Positions 49,712 through 57,350 of a stretch of DNA of 64,000 bases are shown piece after piece. Position 1 is the stretch's first letter; each line of letters opens with the position of its first letter. A program made the translations under genes and the position numbers. A model generated the notes under the pieces. The model was not told where the DNA came from and made no database searches. It saw only the letters and a list, made by a program, of their open reading frames with translations. Source of the DNA: JALSRK01 sp964461995 (GTDB lineage Bacteria > Acidobacteriota > Terriglobia > Bryobacterales > Bryobacteraceae); assembly GCA_964461995.1 (NCBI GenBank), contig CAYWXL010000003.1, forward strand, positions 1 to 64,000. Direction: 5' to 3'.

Positions 49712-50362
49712 TCACTCGACGGTAATCGTCAAGGATTTGCTCTCCCGGCGCCCTTGCCCAGAGACCTTCAGCGTGAAGGTCGTGGTCTTGTCCAAGCGGA
49801 CAGCGAAGCAAGAGCTGAAGGAGTCCAGTTCCCGCACCGGCGGGTCGATCGCTGCACTTTCCACCCCCTCTAAGCTGTAGCAAAGAGTTACAGGTGTCCC
49901 TTTCGTCACCTTGGTGCTGCTAGCGAGGAACATGGTGATCAGCGACGTTTCCTGCCCGGCGGTGCGCGGCGCCGGCTCTACTTTGATGGCCAGCTCCTCG
50001 GTGGCGGAGCCGCCGGGACCAGTCGCGATGAGCTTGTAGATGCCGGTCTTCCGGGGCGCGAACGCGAAGCAGCGGTTTCTGGCCGGCCGGATCTCGCGGA
50101 TGGGGGGATCGAGGCGCACGGACTCGGCGTTCTCCACCCCGTAACACATCGTCACCTCTTCGCCTTTGGCGACGACGCCGGGGCTTACGTAGAACTGGGT
50201 GATTTTCGGCGGTTCGGGCTTGGACTCCGCTTGTTTCGCCGAGGGGGCGGTTTCCGGAGATGGAGCCTGCCCACAAGCCCCGAGAAGGACGGCTGATATC
50301 AGGACCGCCGCTGTCCGCCGGAGCGACAGGGCGCTCCAGGTCTCAAAACACGAGCTTTTCAC
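49712..50362 (-). CDS. Lipoprotein with two Ig-like repeats
   Basis: A 216-residue lipoprotein (lipobox LLGAC) with two homologous repeats of about 75 residues. Each starts ITQF/ITMF, has a central V-T-x-C-Y strand and a second cysteine (RCFAF, SCFAV), and ends in a strand such as LAIKVE or LTITVE. The paired cysteines probably form a disulfide within each Ig-like fold. The GTG at 50362 follows GAGGAG and overlaps the upstream sialidase-like gene by 20 nt, indicating translational coupling. Probably a surface adhesion or scaffold protein; function unknown. Confidence 0.75.
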   Translation of the reverse strand: MKSSCFETWSALSLRRTAAVLISAVLLGACGQAPSPETAPSAKQAESKPEPPKITQFYVSPGVVAKGEEVTMCYGVENAESVRLDPPIREIRPARNRCFAFAPRKTGIYKLIATGPGGSATEELAIKVEPAPRTAGQETSLITMFLASSTKVTKGTPVTLCYSLEGVESAAIDPPVRELDSFSSCFAVRLDKTTTFTLKVSGQGRRESKSLTITVE

Positions 50363-51488
50363 TTGGCTGCTCCTCTTGTTCTTCTTGTTTCTCCGGCAGC
50401 CGGACTTTCGCCAGGTAGATGGCTGCCTTGCCTTCGTGGGAGGAGTAATAGCTCACCCACAGCAGGCCGTCGTAGTAAACGAGGCCGGGATAACTGTTGT
50501 CGCCACCGGAAGGCAGCGTCACGATCTCTTCGAGCGTAGCTTCCGTTTCATCGAGCCACAGCAGCGCCGTCCGAGGCTCGGGCTCATACAGCCGTCCCGC
50601 AGCTACCAGGCGGCCGTCGGGCAGCCGCAGCAGGTCCGGCCCGCCCAGCCGCACGCCGAGGTCGCGCCAGAGCCAGCCCCGGTAAGGTGGCCGACTGTAG
50701 CCCAGCATAGCCGTGGCGGGGTTTCCGTCGCGGCGCACCAGACAGAGGGCGGAATCATCCCGATTGAACAGCAGAGTCGCTTCGGACGGCTTGCCTTCCT
50801 CGAGAACCCGGTCCGCCACGATCTGGAAGCGCAGTCCCATGGGGCCTATATACACCCGCAAAAAACGGTCCGGCCCGGTGCTGTACGCCACGCTGTAAGC
50901 GCTACCGTGATGCCAAGAGACCCGCCAGAGCCACATGTCGGGGTCACCGATCTTGAACGCGATTCCCCAATCGCGCCCGTCGAGGGAATACCATGCGAGG
51001 GTCTGGTGGTGCTTTTGCGCTGGCGGGTGGTAGACGGCCGCCACCGAGAGCATCAGCCGGTTGTCGCCGGTGATGCTCAGCTTGGGATCGCGGAGGTCAG
51101 CGTGCTCCACCGTGATGTGGAACGCCGTGTCCCATTCCCGGCCGTCGCCGGAGGTAAGGATGCGGATCGCGCCGTCGGGCGAAGCGTGCGCCGAGCCTTC
51201 GCGGAAAGCGCAGTACCATCGACCGCGGAAGCGGATCAGATCGGTGAACGCGTTGTGCGGCGCTTCCGCCCATATCCGCTCCACGCTGACGATCTCCACC
51301 TTTTGCGGCTTCTTGTCCGGATCCACCTCGCCGATGGACGGCCGCGGCGGTTCGGGAGCTGGCGGCGGTCCCAGAGTCGGTATATTGAGGATCCGCGGGA
51401 GGCCTGTAGACGGCGTCTGCCCGTTCAACGCCCCCAGGGCAGCCAGGCACAGCGCCAGGGCGCTGCCGATCCAAAGGGGAGACCGCAT
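50343..51488 (-). CDS. Exported sialidase-like beta-propeller (BNR)
   Basis: A 381-residue exported protein with a signal peptide (MRSPLWIGSALALCLAALGA) and a six-bladed propeller like those of exo-sialidases and their non-catalytic relatives. An N-terminal region has the FRGRWYCAFREG arginine motif and Asp-box-like strands (RILTSGDGREWD, WYSLDGRDWG). The Glu-rich C-terminal tail is unusual. It is the first gene of a minus-strand run that includes the Ig-like lipoprotein and, after a 169-nt gap, the FAAL/FkbH cluster. Whether it is catalytic is unclear. Confidence 0.75.
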   Translation of the reverse strand: MRSPLWIGSALALCLAALGALNGQTPSTGLPRILNIPTLGPPPAPEPPRPSIGEVDPDKKPQKVEIVSVERIWAEAPHNAFTDLIRFRGRWYCAFREGSAHASPDGAIRILTSGDGREWDTAFHITVEHADLRDPKLSITGDNRLMLSVAAVYHPPAQKHHQTLAWYSLDGRDWGIAFKIGDPDMWLWRVSWHHGSAYSVAYSTGPDRFLRVYIGPMGLRFQIVADRVLEEGKPSEATLLFNRDDSALCLVRRDGNPATAMLGYSRPPYRGWLWRDLGVRLGGPDLLRLPDGRLVAAGRLYEPEPRTALLWLDETEATLEEIVTLPSGGDNSYPGLVYYDGLLWVSYYSSHEGKAAIYLAKVRLPEKQEEQEEQPSEKLVF

Positions 51489-51596
51489 ACGTTTTCATTC
51501 TACGGGTCGGCGGACCGCTCCGGCGCGGGCCGGCCGAAAAGCTCCGGTTGCGGATCCGGAGCCGCCGCGCTATCTAACGGCGCGCCGGACGCGTGC

Positions 51597-51602
51597 TAGG
51601 AT
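51597..51602 (+). promoter_or_regulatory. -10 box of the SRP RNA gene
   Basis: TAGGAT lies about 8 nt before the predicted 5' end of the SRP RNA. Confidence 0.45.
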
Positions 51603-51609
51603 AAGGAAT

Positions 51610-51718
51610 TGTCAGGCCCCGGGCTCCGTGCAACGGGCCGCCGCGAACCCCGCCAGGTCCGGAAGGAAGCAACGGTAGTGGCCCAGCCCGTGTGCCGCGG
51701 ATCACCCGGGACCTGGCG
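51610..51718 (+). ncRNA. ffs: Signal recognition particle RNA (4.5S, small type)
   Basis: The RNA core of the bacterial signal recognition particle, which delivers nascent membrane proteins with Ffh. The domain IV signature CCAGGTCCGGAAGGAAGCAA is present (51652-51671), followed by CGGTAGTGG. The 5' arm CAGGCCCCGGG pairs with CCCGGGACCTG at the 3' end. It lies about 25 nt upstream of dnaX, a very common arrangement, and the two may be co-transcribed. Confidence 0.95.
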
Positions 51719-51742
51719 AATCTCATTCCCGGCCCGGCTTCC

Positions 51743-53425
51743 ATGTATCAGGTACTCGCCCGTAAATACCGGCCCCAGACGTTTGGGGAGCTGATCGGCC
51801 AGGAACACGTCCGCACGACGCTCGAAAACGCCATCGCCCAGGGCCGCATCGCCCACGGTTATATCTTCGCGGGCCAGCGCGGCACCGGGAAAACGACCGT
51901 GGCCCGGATCCTGGCCCGGTGCCTGAACTGCGAGCAAGGCCCCACTACGACACCCTGTGGCGAATGCGCGAGCTGCCGCGAAGTGGAGGCCGGCAACTCG
52001 GTGGACGTTATCGAGATCGACGCCGCATCCAACCGCGGCATCAATGAAATGCGGGAACTCCGCGAGAGCATCAAGTACAGGCCGGCGCGGGACCGTTACA
52101 AAGTCTTCATCATCGACGAAGCGCACCAGATCACGAGCGAGGCCTTCAATGCGCTGCTGAAAACGCTCGAAGAGCCGCCCGAGTGGGTCGTCTTCGTCCT
52201 GTGCACCACCGAGGCGCACAAGATTCCCACGACGATCGCCTCGCGCTGCCAGCAGTTCGCCTTCCGGTCGGTCGCTTTCGATCTTGTCATCGAACGGATG
52301 CGGTGGATCTGCGAGCGGGAAGGAATCGAGGCGGACCCGGAGGCCTTGGCCGTGCTTGCCCAGGCCGGAGAAGGCAGCGTCCGCGACTCCCTCTCGGCGC
52401 TGGACCAGGCCATCGCGTGCTGCGGCAGTCAGCTCACCGGCCCGGAAATCCGGGAGCTGCTAGGGATGTTCTCGCTGGAATCGCTGCACCAGGTTACGGA
52501 GGCCCTCGAGAAGGGCGACTCCCGGCGGATGCTGGAGATCGTCCAGGAACTTGAGCGGAACGGCCGGAATTTGCAGCATTTCTGCCGCGAGCTGGCGCGT
52601 TATTTCCGCAATTTGCTGGTAGTGAAAGTGGCAGGACCGGGAACGCGGCTGGTTCCGGCGACGGAAGCCGAGCAGGCGCGCCTCAACGAGATTGCGGCCG
52701 CTTTCACCGAAGAGGACCTCACCCGGTATCTGCAACTCACGCTCGACCTGTTCCGGGATCTTCAGTTTTCACTGCAGCCGCGGCTGCACCTGGAGATCGG
52801 TTTGCTTCGGCTGGTCCATGCGGGGCGGCTCCTGTCGATCGAAGAAGCGCTGGCAGCGGCCGGAGGGGGGGGCGCGGCTCCTGCGACACCGCCGGCGGCG
52901 GGCGGGGGAGGGCGGAAAGTTCCGAGCGGGAAAACCGGCCGGTCGGCTTCGCTGGAGCCGCACGCGCCGGAACCGGCCGCGAAGCCGCGCTCGGATGCTG
53001 GCGCTCGCACCCCGGGCCAACCGGCCGCCGAAGCCTTGGCCACCGGACCGAGCAATGGATCGGGCGACTGGAAAAGCCGGCTCCTCGGGGCCGCCCGGGC
53101 GCAGGGATTGACGTTCGTGAGCGACGCGGTCGAGCATGCCGAAGTGCTGGAGGCGGCGGGAGAGCTCTGTTTCCGCGCACCGCGCGAATTCCTCCTTACC
53201 TTGCGCTCGGGGGATCTCAAGAAGCTTGTCGAGGGTGTCGCGGGACGCCCGATGAAAATCAAGGTGGAGGTGGGAGAAACCGCCGCGGCTCCCGCACCCG
53301 GCGAGGATGATGCGCGGGTGGACGACGAAGCGGCGGCACGGGCGCTGGCCGATCCCGAGGTGCAGAAGTTCCGGCAGTTGTTTCCCGGCAGCCGGGTCCG
53401 GGCGGTTCGGAATTTGAAACAATGA
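51743..53425 (+). CDS. dnaX: DNA polymerase III subunit gamma/tau
   Basis: A 560-residue clamp-loader ATPase. I start at the ATG of MYQVLARKYRP, the usual N-terminus. Walker A is GQRGTGKTT (44-52), zinc ligands are C63, C72, C75 and C78, and DEAH appears in VFIIDEAHQ. A Gly/Ala/Pro-rich linker starts near residue 370, followed by a tau-like C-terminal domain. A run of eight G at 52865-52872 begins the linker and might permit slippage to a short gamma form. It follows the SRP RNA and precedes ybaB and recR, the classic order. Confidence 0.95.
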   Translation: MYQVLARKYRPQTFGELIGQEHVRTTLENAIAQGRIAHGYIFAGQRGTGKTTVARILARCLNCEQGPTTTPCGECASCREVEAGNSVDVIEIDAASNRGINEMRELRESIKYRPARDRYKVFIIDEAHQITSEAFNALLKTLEEPPEWVVFVLCTTEAHKIPTTIASRCQQFAFRSVAFDLVIERMRWICEREGIEADPEALAVLAQAGEGSVRDSLSALDQAIACCGSQLTGPEIRELLGMFSLESLHQVTEALEKGDSRRMLEIVQELERNGRNLQHFCRELARYFRNLLVVKVAGPGTRLVPATEAEQARLNEIAAAFTEEDLTRYLQLTLDLFRDLQFSLQPRLHLEIGLLRLVHAGRLLSIEEALAAAGGGGAAPATPPAAGGGGRKVPSGKTGRSASLEPHAPEPAAKPRSDAGARTPGQPAAEALATGPSNGSGDWKSRLLGAARAQGLTFVSDAVEHAEVLEAAGELCFRAPREFLLTLRSGDLKKLVEGVAGRPMKIKVEVGETAAAPAPGEDDARVDDEAAARALADPEVQKFRQLFPGSRVRAVRNLKQ

Positions 53426-53488
53426 GGACGAGCGGCTGCTCCGTCCCCCAGGGGGCGGGCTGAAACCGCAGCTTTCGATGGAGGGTCA

Positions 53489-53797
53489 ATGCGACTTCCC
53501 GGAAACATGCAACAAATGATGAAGCAGGCGCAGCAGATGCAAGAACGCCTGCAACAGGAGATTGCCCAGATCCGTGTCGAGGCGTCGGCAGGCGGCGGAA
53601 TGGTCACCGTGAGGCTGGACGGGCAGAAGAACTGCCTCGGCGTCACGATTGATCCGGAAGTCGCCGGCGACGTGGAGATGCTCCAGGACATGGTGATGGC
53701 GGCCTTCAACGAGGCCACGAAGAAAGTGGACGAAGAGGCCAAAGAAAAGATGGGCGGATTGCTAGGCGGCCTCGGGCTGCCGCCCGGACTCTTCTGA
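53489..53797 (+). CDS. ybaB: YbaB/EbfC nucleoid-associated protein
   Basis: A 102-residue dimeric DNA-binding protein of the YbaB/EbfC family. A Gln/Met-rich N-terminal helix (NMQQMMKQAQQMQERLQQE) leads into the conserved strands MVTVRLDGQKNCLGVTIDPE and a C-terminal helix ending GLGLPPGLF. It sits between dnaX and recR, as in most bacteria, and is probably transcribed with them. Confidence 0.95.
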   Translation: MRLPGNMQQMMKQAQQMQERLQQEIAQIRVEASAGGGMVTVRLDGQKNCLGVTIDPEVAGDVEMLQDMVMAAFNEATKKVDEEAKEKMGGLLGGLGLPPGLF

Positions 53798-53819
53798 GGA
53801 GCCGCAGCCGCGTATCCGA

Positions 53820-54419
53820 ATGCCGGACTTTGCCGAACCGCTCGCGAAGCTCATCGAGGAATTCAAGCGCCTGCCGGGCATCGGGCAAAAGTCAGCCCAG
53901 AGGCTGGCGTTTCATGTCCTGCGCGCTCCGCGCGAGGACGCCGAGCGCCTAGCGCAGGCTTTGCTCGACGTGAAGGACAAGCTGGGCTTCTGCAGCGTTT
54001 GTAATAACATCAGCGATGCCGAGCTTTGCCCGTACTGCCGCGATCCCCACCGGGACCGCTCCGTGATCTGCGTGGTGGAGGAGCCTCACAACATCCCGCC
54101 GATCGAAACGACCCGCACCTACCGCGGCCTGTACCATGTGCTCCACGGGGCGATCTCCCCGCTGCGGGGCATCGGCCCCGACCAGCTCAAGATCAAAAGC
54201 TTGCTCGAGAGGCTCCAAGGAGACGGCGTTGAGGAGATCATCATCGCGACTAACCCCACCGTGGAGGGCGAAGCTACGGCGGCGTACCTTTCGCGGCTGC
54301 TGAAGCCGCTGGGCGTACGCGTCACCCGCATTGCCTTGGGCATCCCGGTGGGCAGCGATCTGGAGTTCGCCGATGAAGTGACGATGTCGAAGTCTCTCGA
54401 GAACCGGCGCGAACTGTAG
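53820..54419 (+). CDS. recR: Recombination protein RecR
   Basis: A 199-residue RecR that works with RecF/RecO to load RecA at gaps. Helix-hairpin-helix RLPGIGQKSAQRLAFH, a zinc finger (CSVC and CPYC), and a Toprim domain (VICVVEEP, TNPTVEGEATAAYLSR) are complete. It is the last gene of the ffs-dnaX-ybaB-recR block. The 252-nt stretch after it, up to the M20 gene, holds no feature I can support apart from that gene's -10 box. Confidence 0.96.
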   Translation: MPDFAEPLAKLIEEFKRLPGIGQKSAQRLAFHVLRAPREDAERLAQALLDVKDKLGFCSVCNNISDAELCPYCRDPHRDRSVICVVEEPHNIPPIETTRTYRGLYHVLHGAISPLRGIGPDQLKIKSLLERLQGDGVEEIIIATNPTVEGEATAAYLSRLLKPLGVRVTRIALGIPVGSDLEFADEVTMSKSLENRREL

Positions 54420-54659
54420 GCGGCTATCCGGACGATATCCTCGGCAAAGAAACGGTGGCGGCGCCACATGCAGCAAGCGAAGAAGTCCCGCCTTTGGCAG
54501 TCCAAGGAAGCGTCGGGAGGAGGTGAAAACCGTCGCCGGACCTGACGCGAAGGCCTCAGGAGGCGCCGGGGAGAGCCGACGCCCGGCCCGGCGAGCTTCT
54601 CCTTGGTCTGGCTGTTGCTCCACCACCTCCAGCCTAGCGCTTACATACGGGATTTCCCC

Positions 54660-54665
54660 TAAGAT
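54660..54665 (+). promoter_or_regulatory. -10 box of the M20 peptidase gene
   Basis: TAAGAT ends 6 nt before the ATG at 54672. Confidence 0.4.
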
Positions 54666-54671
54666 CGAGGT

Positions 54672-56234
54672 ATGGGGTTCCGGTTAGTGACGGCGGTCTT
54701 GTTTCTGGCGGTCTCGGGTTTCGCTCAGCCCTCGCCCGGGATCGCCGCCCGCCAGTGGCGTGAGGCGCACGAGCGCAGCATCCTGGACGAATTCTTCGAT
54801 CTGCTGCGCATTCCGAACACGGGCCAGGATGCCGCAGCGATGCGCCGCAACGCCGAGGCGATCGTCCGTATCTTGGAGCGCCGGGGCGTGGCCGCGCGGC
54901 TGCTCGAGATCGAGGGAGCGCCCCCGGTGGTCTATGGAGAATTGCTTCAGCCCGCGGCCCAGGAAACCTTGATCTTTTACGCCCACTATGACGGGCAACC
55001 GGTGAATCCCAGCAAGTGGTACACCGGCGATCCCTTCCGGCCGACCTTGATGAGCAGCGCGCTCGAGACGGGCGGCCGGCCGATTCCATTGCCGTTGCCG
55101 GGATGGCCGACCGATCCGGAATGGCGCATCTATGCGCGCTCGGCGGGCGACGACAAAGCCGCTATTCTCGCTCTGGCGACCGCGCTGGAGGCGCTGCAAC
55201 GCCGCAACGTCCCCATTCATGCCAGTATCAAATTCTTTTTCGAAGGCGAGGAAGAGCTGGGCTCGCCGCACCTGGCCCAGTTTCTGCGGCGGTACAAGGA
55301 TTTGCTCCGCGGCGATGTGTGGTTCTTCATCGATGGTCCGGTCCATCAGACCCGCCAGCAGCAGATCATTTTCGGCGTCCGCGGCATTGCCAGCGTCGAG
55401 CTCACCGTCTACGGGCCCCGCCGCGAACTCCATAGCGGACATTACGGCAACTGGGCCCCGAATCCCGCCATGCTGCTCGCGCGCCTGCTCGCTTCCTTCG
55501 AGAACGAGGACGGCACGGTGGCGATCGAGGGCTTTTATGACGATGTCGTTCCACTGAGCGAGGTCGAAGAGCAGGCAATCGCAGAAGCTCCGGATTACTC
55601 GGCCGTCCTCCGCCGTGAACTCTGGTTGGCGGAAACGGTCGGGGGCGATCGGCGGCTGGAAGAAGTGATCAACATGCCGGCCATCAACGTCCGCGGTCTG
55701 AGTAGCGGCGACACCGGGGAGAAAGCCCGGAATGTGATTCCGTCCTCGGCCACGGCGTCGCTGGATATCCGCCTCGTGAAAGGCATGGACTATGCCCGTA
55801 CGGTGCAACTTCTGGCCGATCACATCCGCGCGCAAGGTTTCTTCGTCACGGAAACCGAGCCGGGGGAGGCAGTCCGGCTGGAGCATCCCCGGGTTTGTAA
55901 GATGCGCTTTCTTGGGGGCTACAACGCTACGCGCACGCCGATGGATAGCGACTTGGCGCAGCGCGTGATCGCGGCGATCGAACAGGCTCGGGGCCCGGTG
56001 ATTAAGCTTCCGACCATGGGGGGCAGTCTGCCGCTGTATGCCTTCGAAGAATTGCTCGGGGCCAGCACGATCGTCGTGCCGATCGCCAACCACGACGACA
56101 ATCAGCATGCGGCCAACGAGAACCTGCGGTTGCAAAACCTCTGGGACGGCATCGAGACGATGGCCGCTCTGATTGCTTTGGAGCCTCCGGCGGAGGAGCC
56201 GACGGAAGAGGGCGCTTCCTCGGGCGTCGAGTAG
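54672..56234 (+). CDS. Exported M20 family metallopeptidase
   Basis: A 520-residue zinc peptidase of the M20/ArgE-DapE-CPG2 family, probably a dipeptidase or aminoacylase. A signal peptide (GFRLVTAVLFLAVSGFA) sends it out of the cytoplasm. Metal ligands are in FYAHYDGQPV, AGDDKAA and FFEGEEELGSP, and the dimerisation domain lies between about residues 230 and 390. It stands alone between recR and a convergent outer-membrane protein gene. Confidence 0.9.
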   Translation: MGFRLVTAVLFLAVSGFAQPSPGIAARQWREAHERSILDEFFDLLRIPNTGQDAAAMRRNAEAIVRILERRGVAARLLEIEGAPPVVYGELLQPAAQETLIFYAHYDGQPVNPSKWYTGDPFRPTLMSSALETGGRPIPLPLPGWPTDPEWRIYARSAGDDKAAILALATALEALQRRNVPIHASIKFFFEGEEELGSPHLAQFLRRYKDLLRGDVWFFIDGPVHQTRQQQIIFGVRGIASVELTVYGPRRELHSGHYGNWAPNPAMLLARLLASFENEDGTVAIEGFYDDVVPLSEVEEQAIAEAPDYSAVLRRELWLAETVGGDRRLEEVINMPAINVRGLSSGDTGEKARNVIPSSATASLDIRLVKGMDYARTVQLLADHIRAQGFFVTETEPGEAVRLEHPRVCKMRFLGGYNATRTPMDSDLAQRVIAAIEQARGPVIKLPTMGGSLPLYAFEELLGASTIVVPIANHDDNQHAANENLRLQNLWDGIETMAALIALEPPAEEPTEEGASSGVE

Positions 56235-56295
56235 GCGGTCCTCTTTCCTGTTTCCTGCCGGACCAGCGGATTCGGCTTTCCGGCACGGGGGACGC

Positions 56296-57132
56296 TCAAT
56301 ACGGGCGCACGGGCCGGAACGGCCCGCGGAAGGCTAGCCCGGCCCCGAACGTCCAGAAAGGAAACGGGCCGGCGATGCTTCGCTCCATATGGAAATCCAC
56401 CTGGACGTCCGAACCCAGCGGACGTGTCACACCAGCCGCGCCCACCCAGAAGCTTCCGCCGCTGCGAGTCTCCGGTCCAGCGGCGTAAGCCTCCGCGAAT
56501 CCAGAGAGGCCGGCCAGTGCAAGGGCGCGTGAAACCGTAATACTGGCGGATTTCCTCAAAAAGCGGCCGTCTGGGTTCGCCACCGCCGCAAATCCGAAGT
56601 TGGCGCCGACGGCGAAGCCGCGGGGAAGGCCTTTGGAAAACGCAACCACGATCGAGGGGTCATACCCGGAACGCGACAGGTCATCGGTTCCAACCGGCAG
56701 GGCCAGGGACGGGATCAGCGCCACGCCAGGCGCACGGTTTCCCTCATCGAGCAGCTTGATCTTCGCTCCAAGCTGCACGCCGGCCATGCCCCCACCTCGC
56801 CTGCGACCGCCGGCAGACCGCCATACGTAGCCCGCGCCGCCGATCCGCAGCTCGAAACGCCGGCTCAATCCCAGCCGCAGCAGTGGCAGCGGGGCGGCGT
56901 TCGTGACCCATCGGGCGCCTTGTTCCGTGTGGCGCACGCTGGCGAATCCGAGCTCCAGTTGCAGCAATCCTGGACCTACAACCTCGGTCGAGTCAGTGAA
57001 GTCAGGGCGGTCGGTCACGAGTTGTCCACGGTCCGGAGGATCCCTGCGGCGCTCACGCGGGTCTGGGGTTTCCCCGGCTGGCGCCGGGCCAGCCGCCAAC
57101 ACAGCCAACAGAACGAAGCTCGCTGCTCTCAT
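56296..57132 (-). CDS. Outer-membrane beta-barrel, MetA-pathway-of-phenol type
   Basis: A 278-residue secreted protein with a signal peptide and repeated amphipathic strands. LVTDRPDFTDSTEVVGPGLLQLELG is typical of the Phenol_MetA_deg/transporter family of outer-membrane barrels, and it ends in an aromatic residue (RPY). I start at the ATG at 57132 after AGGAGG. The upstream region holds a well-spaced promoter overlapped by an inverted repeat, so expression is probably controlled. The substrate is unknown. Confidence 0.78.
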   Translation of the reverse strand: MRAASFVLLAVLAAGPAPAGETPDPRERRRDPPDRGQLVTDRPDFTDSTEVVGPGLLQLELGFASVRHTEQGARWVTNAAPLPLLRLGLSRRFELRIGGAGYVWRSAGGRRRGGGMAGVQLGAKIKLLDEGNRAPGVALIPSLALPVGTDDLSRSGYDPSIVVAFSKGLPRGFAVGANFGFAAVANPDGRFLRKSASITVSRALALAGLSGFAEAYAAGPETRSGGSFWVGAAGVTRPLGSDVQVDFHMERSIAGPFPFWTFGAGLAFRGPFRPVRPY

Positions 57133-57167
57133 TGCATCCTCCTCGCCCCCGGAGAACAGTTGACTAT

Positions 57168-57196
57168 AGATTAGCACAGGCGAAAAGCATAGTTAA
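57168..57196 (-). promoter_or_regulatory. Promoter of the outer-membrane protein gene
   Basis: On the minus strand TTAACT (57196-57191), a 17-nt spacer and TAATCT (57173-57168). The predicted leader of about 28 nt holds the AGGAGG site. The spacer and -35 lie within an 8-bp inverted repeat. Confidence 0.5.
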
Positions 57197-57207
57197 TCAT
57201 TTTCGCC
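57179..57207. promoter_or_regulatory. Inverted repeat GGCGAAAA-N13-TTTTCGCC, operator candidate
   Basis: Perfect 8-bp arms separated by 13 AT-rich bases (57187-57199), overlying the -35 and spacer of the outer-membrane protein promoter. It stands out in a GC-rich genome and is placed where a repressor would bind. Confidence 0.5.
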
Positions 57208-57335
57208 TTACTATGGTTCACACCCGCGCTGGCGGCCATTGCGTGAGATTAGGGAGAGCCGCCCCGGCCTTTCGGGCTTGGGTGCCCAGGCGGCGGGAGC
57301 TTGCTCCCGGTTCCGCGTCGGCCTCGGAGGGGCGC

Positions 57336-57341
57336 TATCAT
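57336..57341 (+). promoter_or_regulatory. -10 box of the TPR-like gene
   Basis: TATCAT ends 9 nt before the ATG at 57351, supporting that start over longer upstream readings. Confidence 0.45.
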
Positions 57342-57350
57342 ACGAGTCAG

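Noticed and set aside
54420..54671. A small Lys/Arg-rich open frame or structured RNA after recR.
   Set aside because: There is no usable start codon for the basic frame and no motif of a known RNA family, although parts look helical.
57187..57207. A classical Fur box in the outer-membrane protein promoter.
   Set aside because: Only one half resembles the consensus; the dominant symmetry is GGCGAAAA/TTTTCGCC, so it is reported as an unassigned operator.
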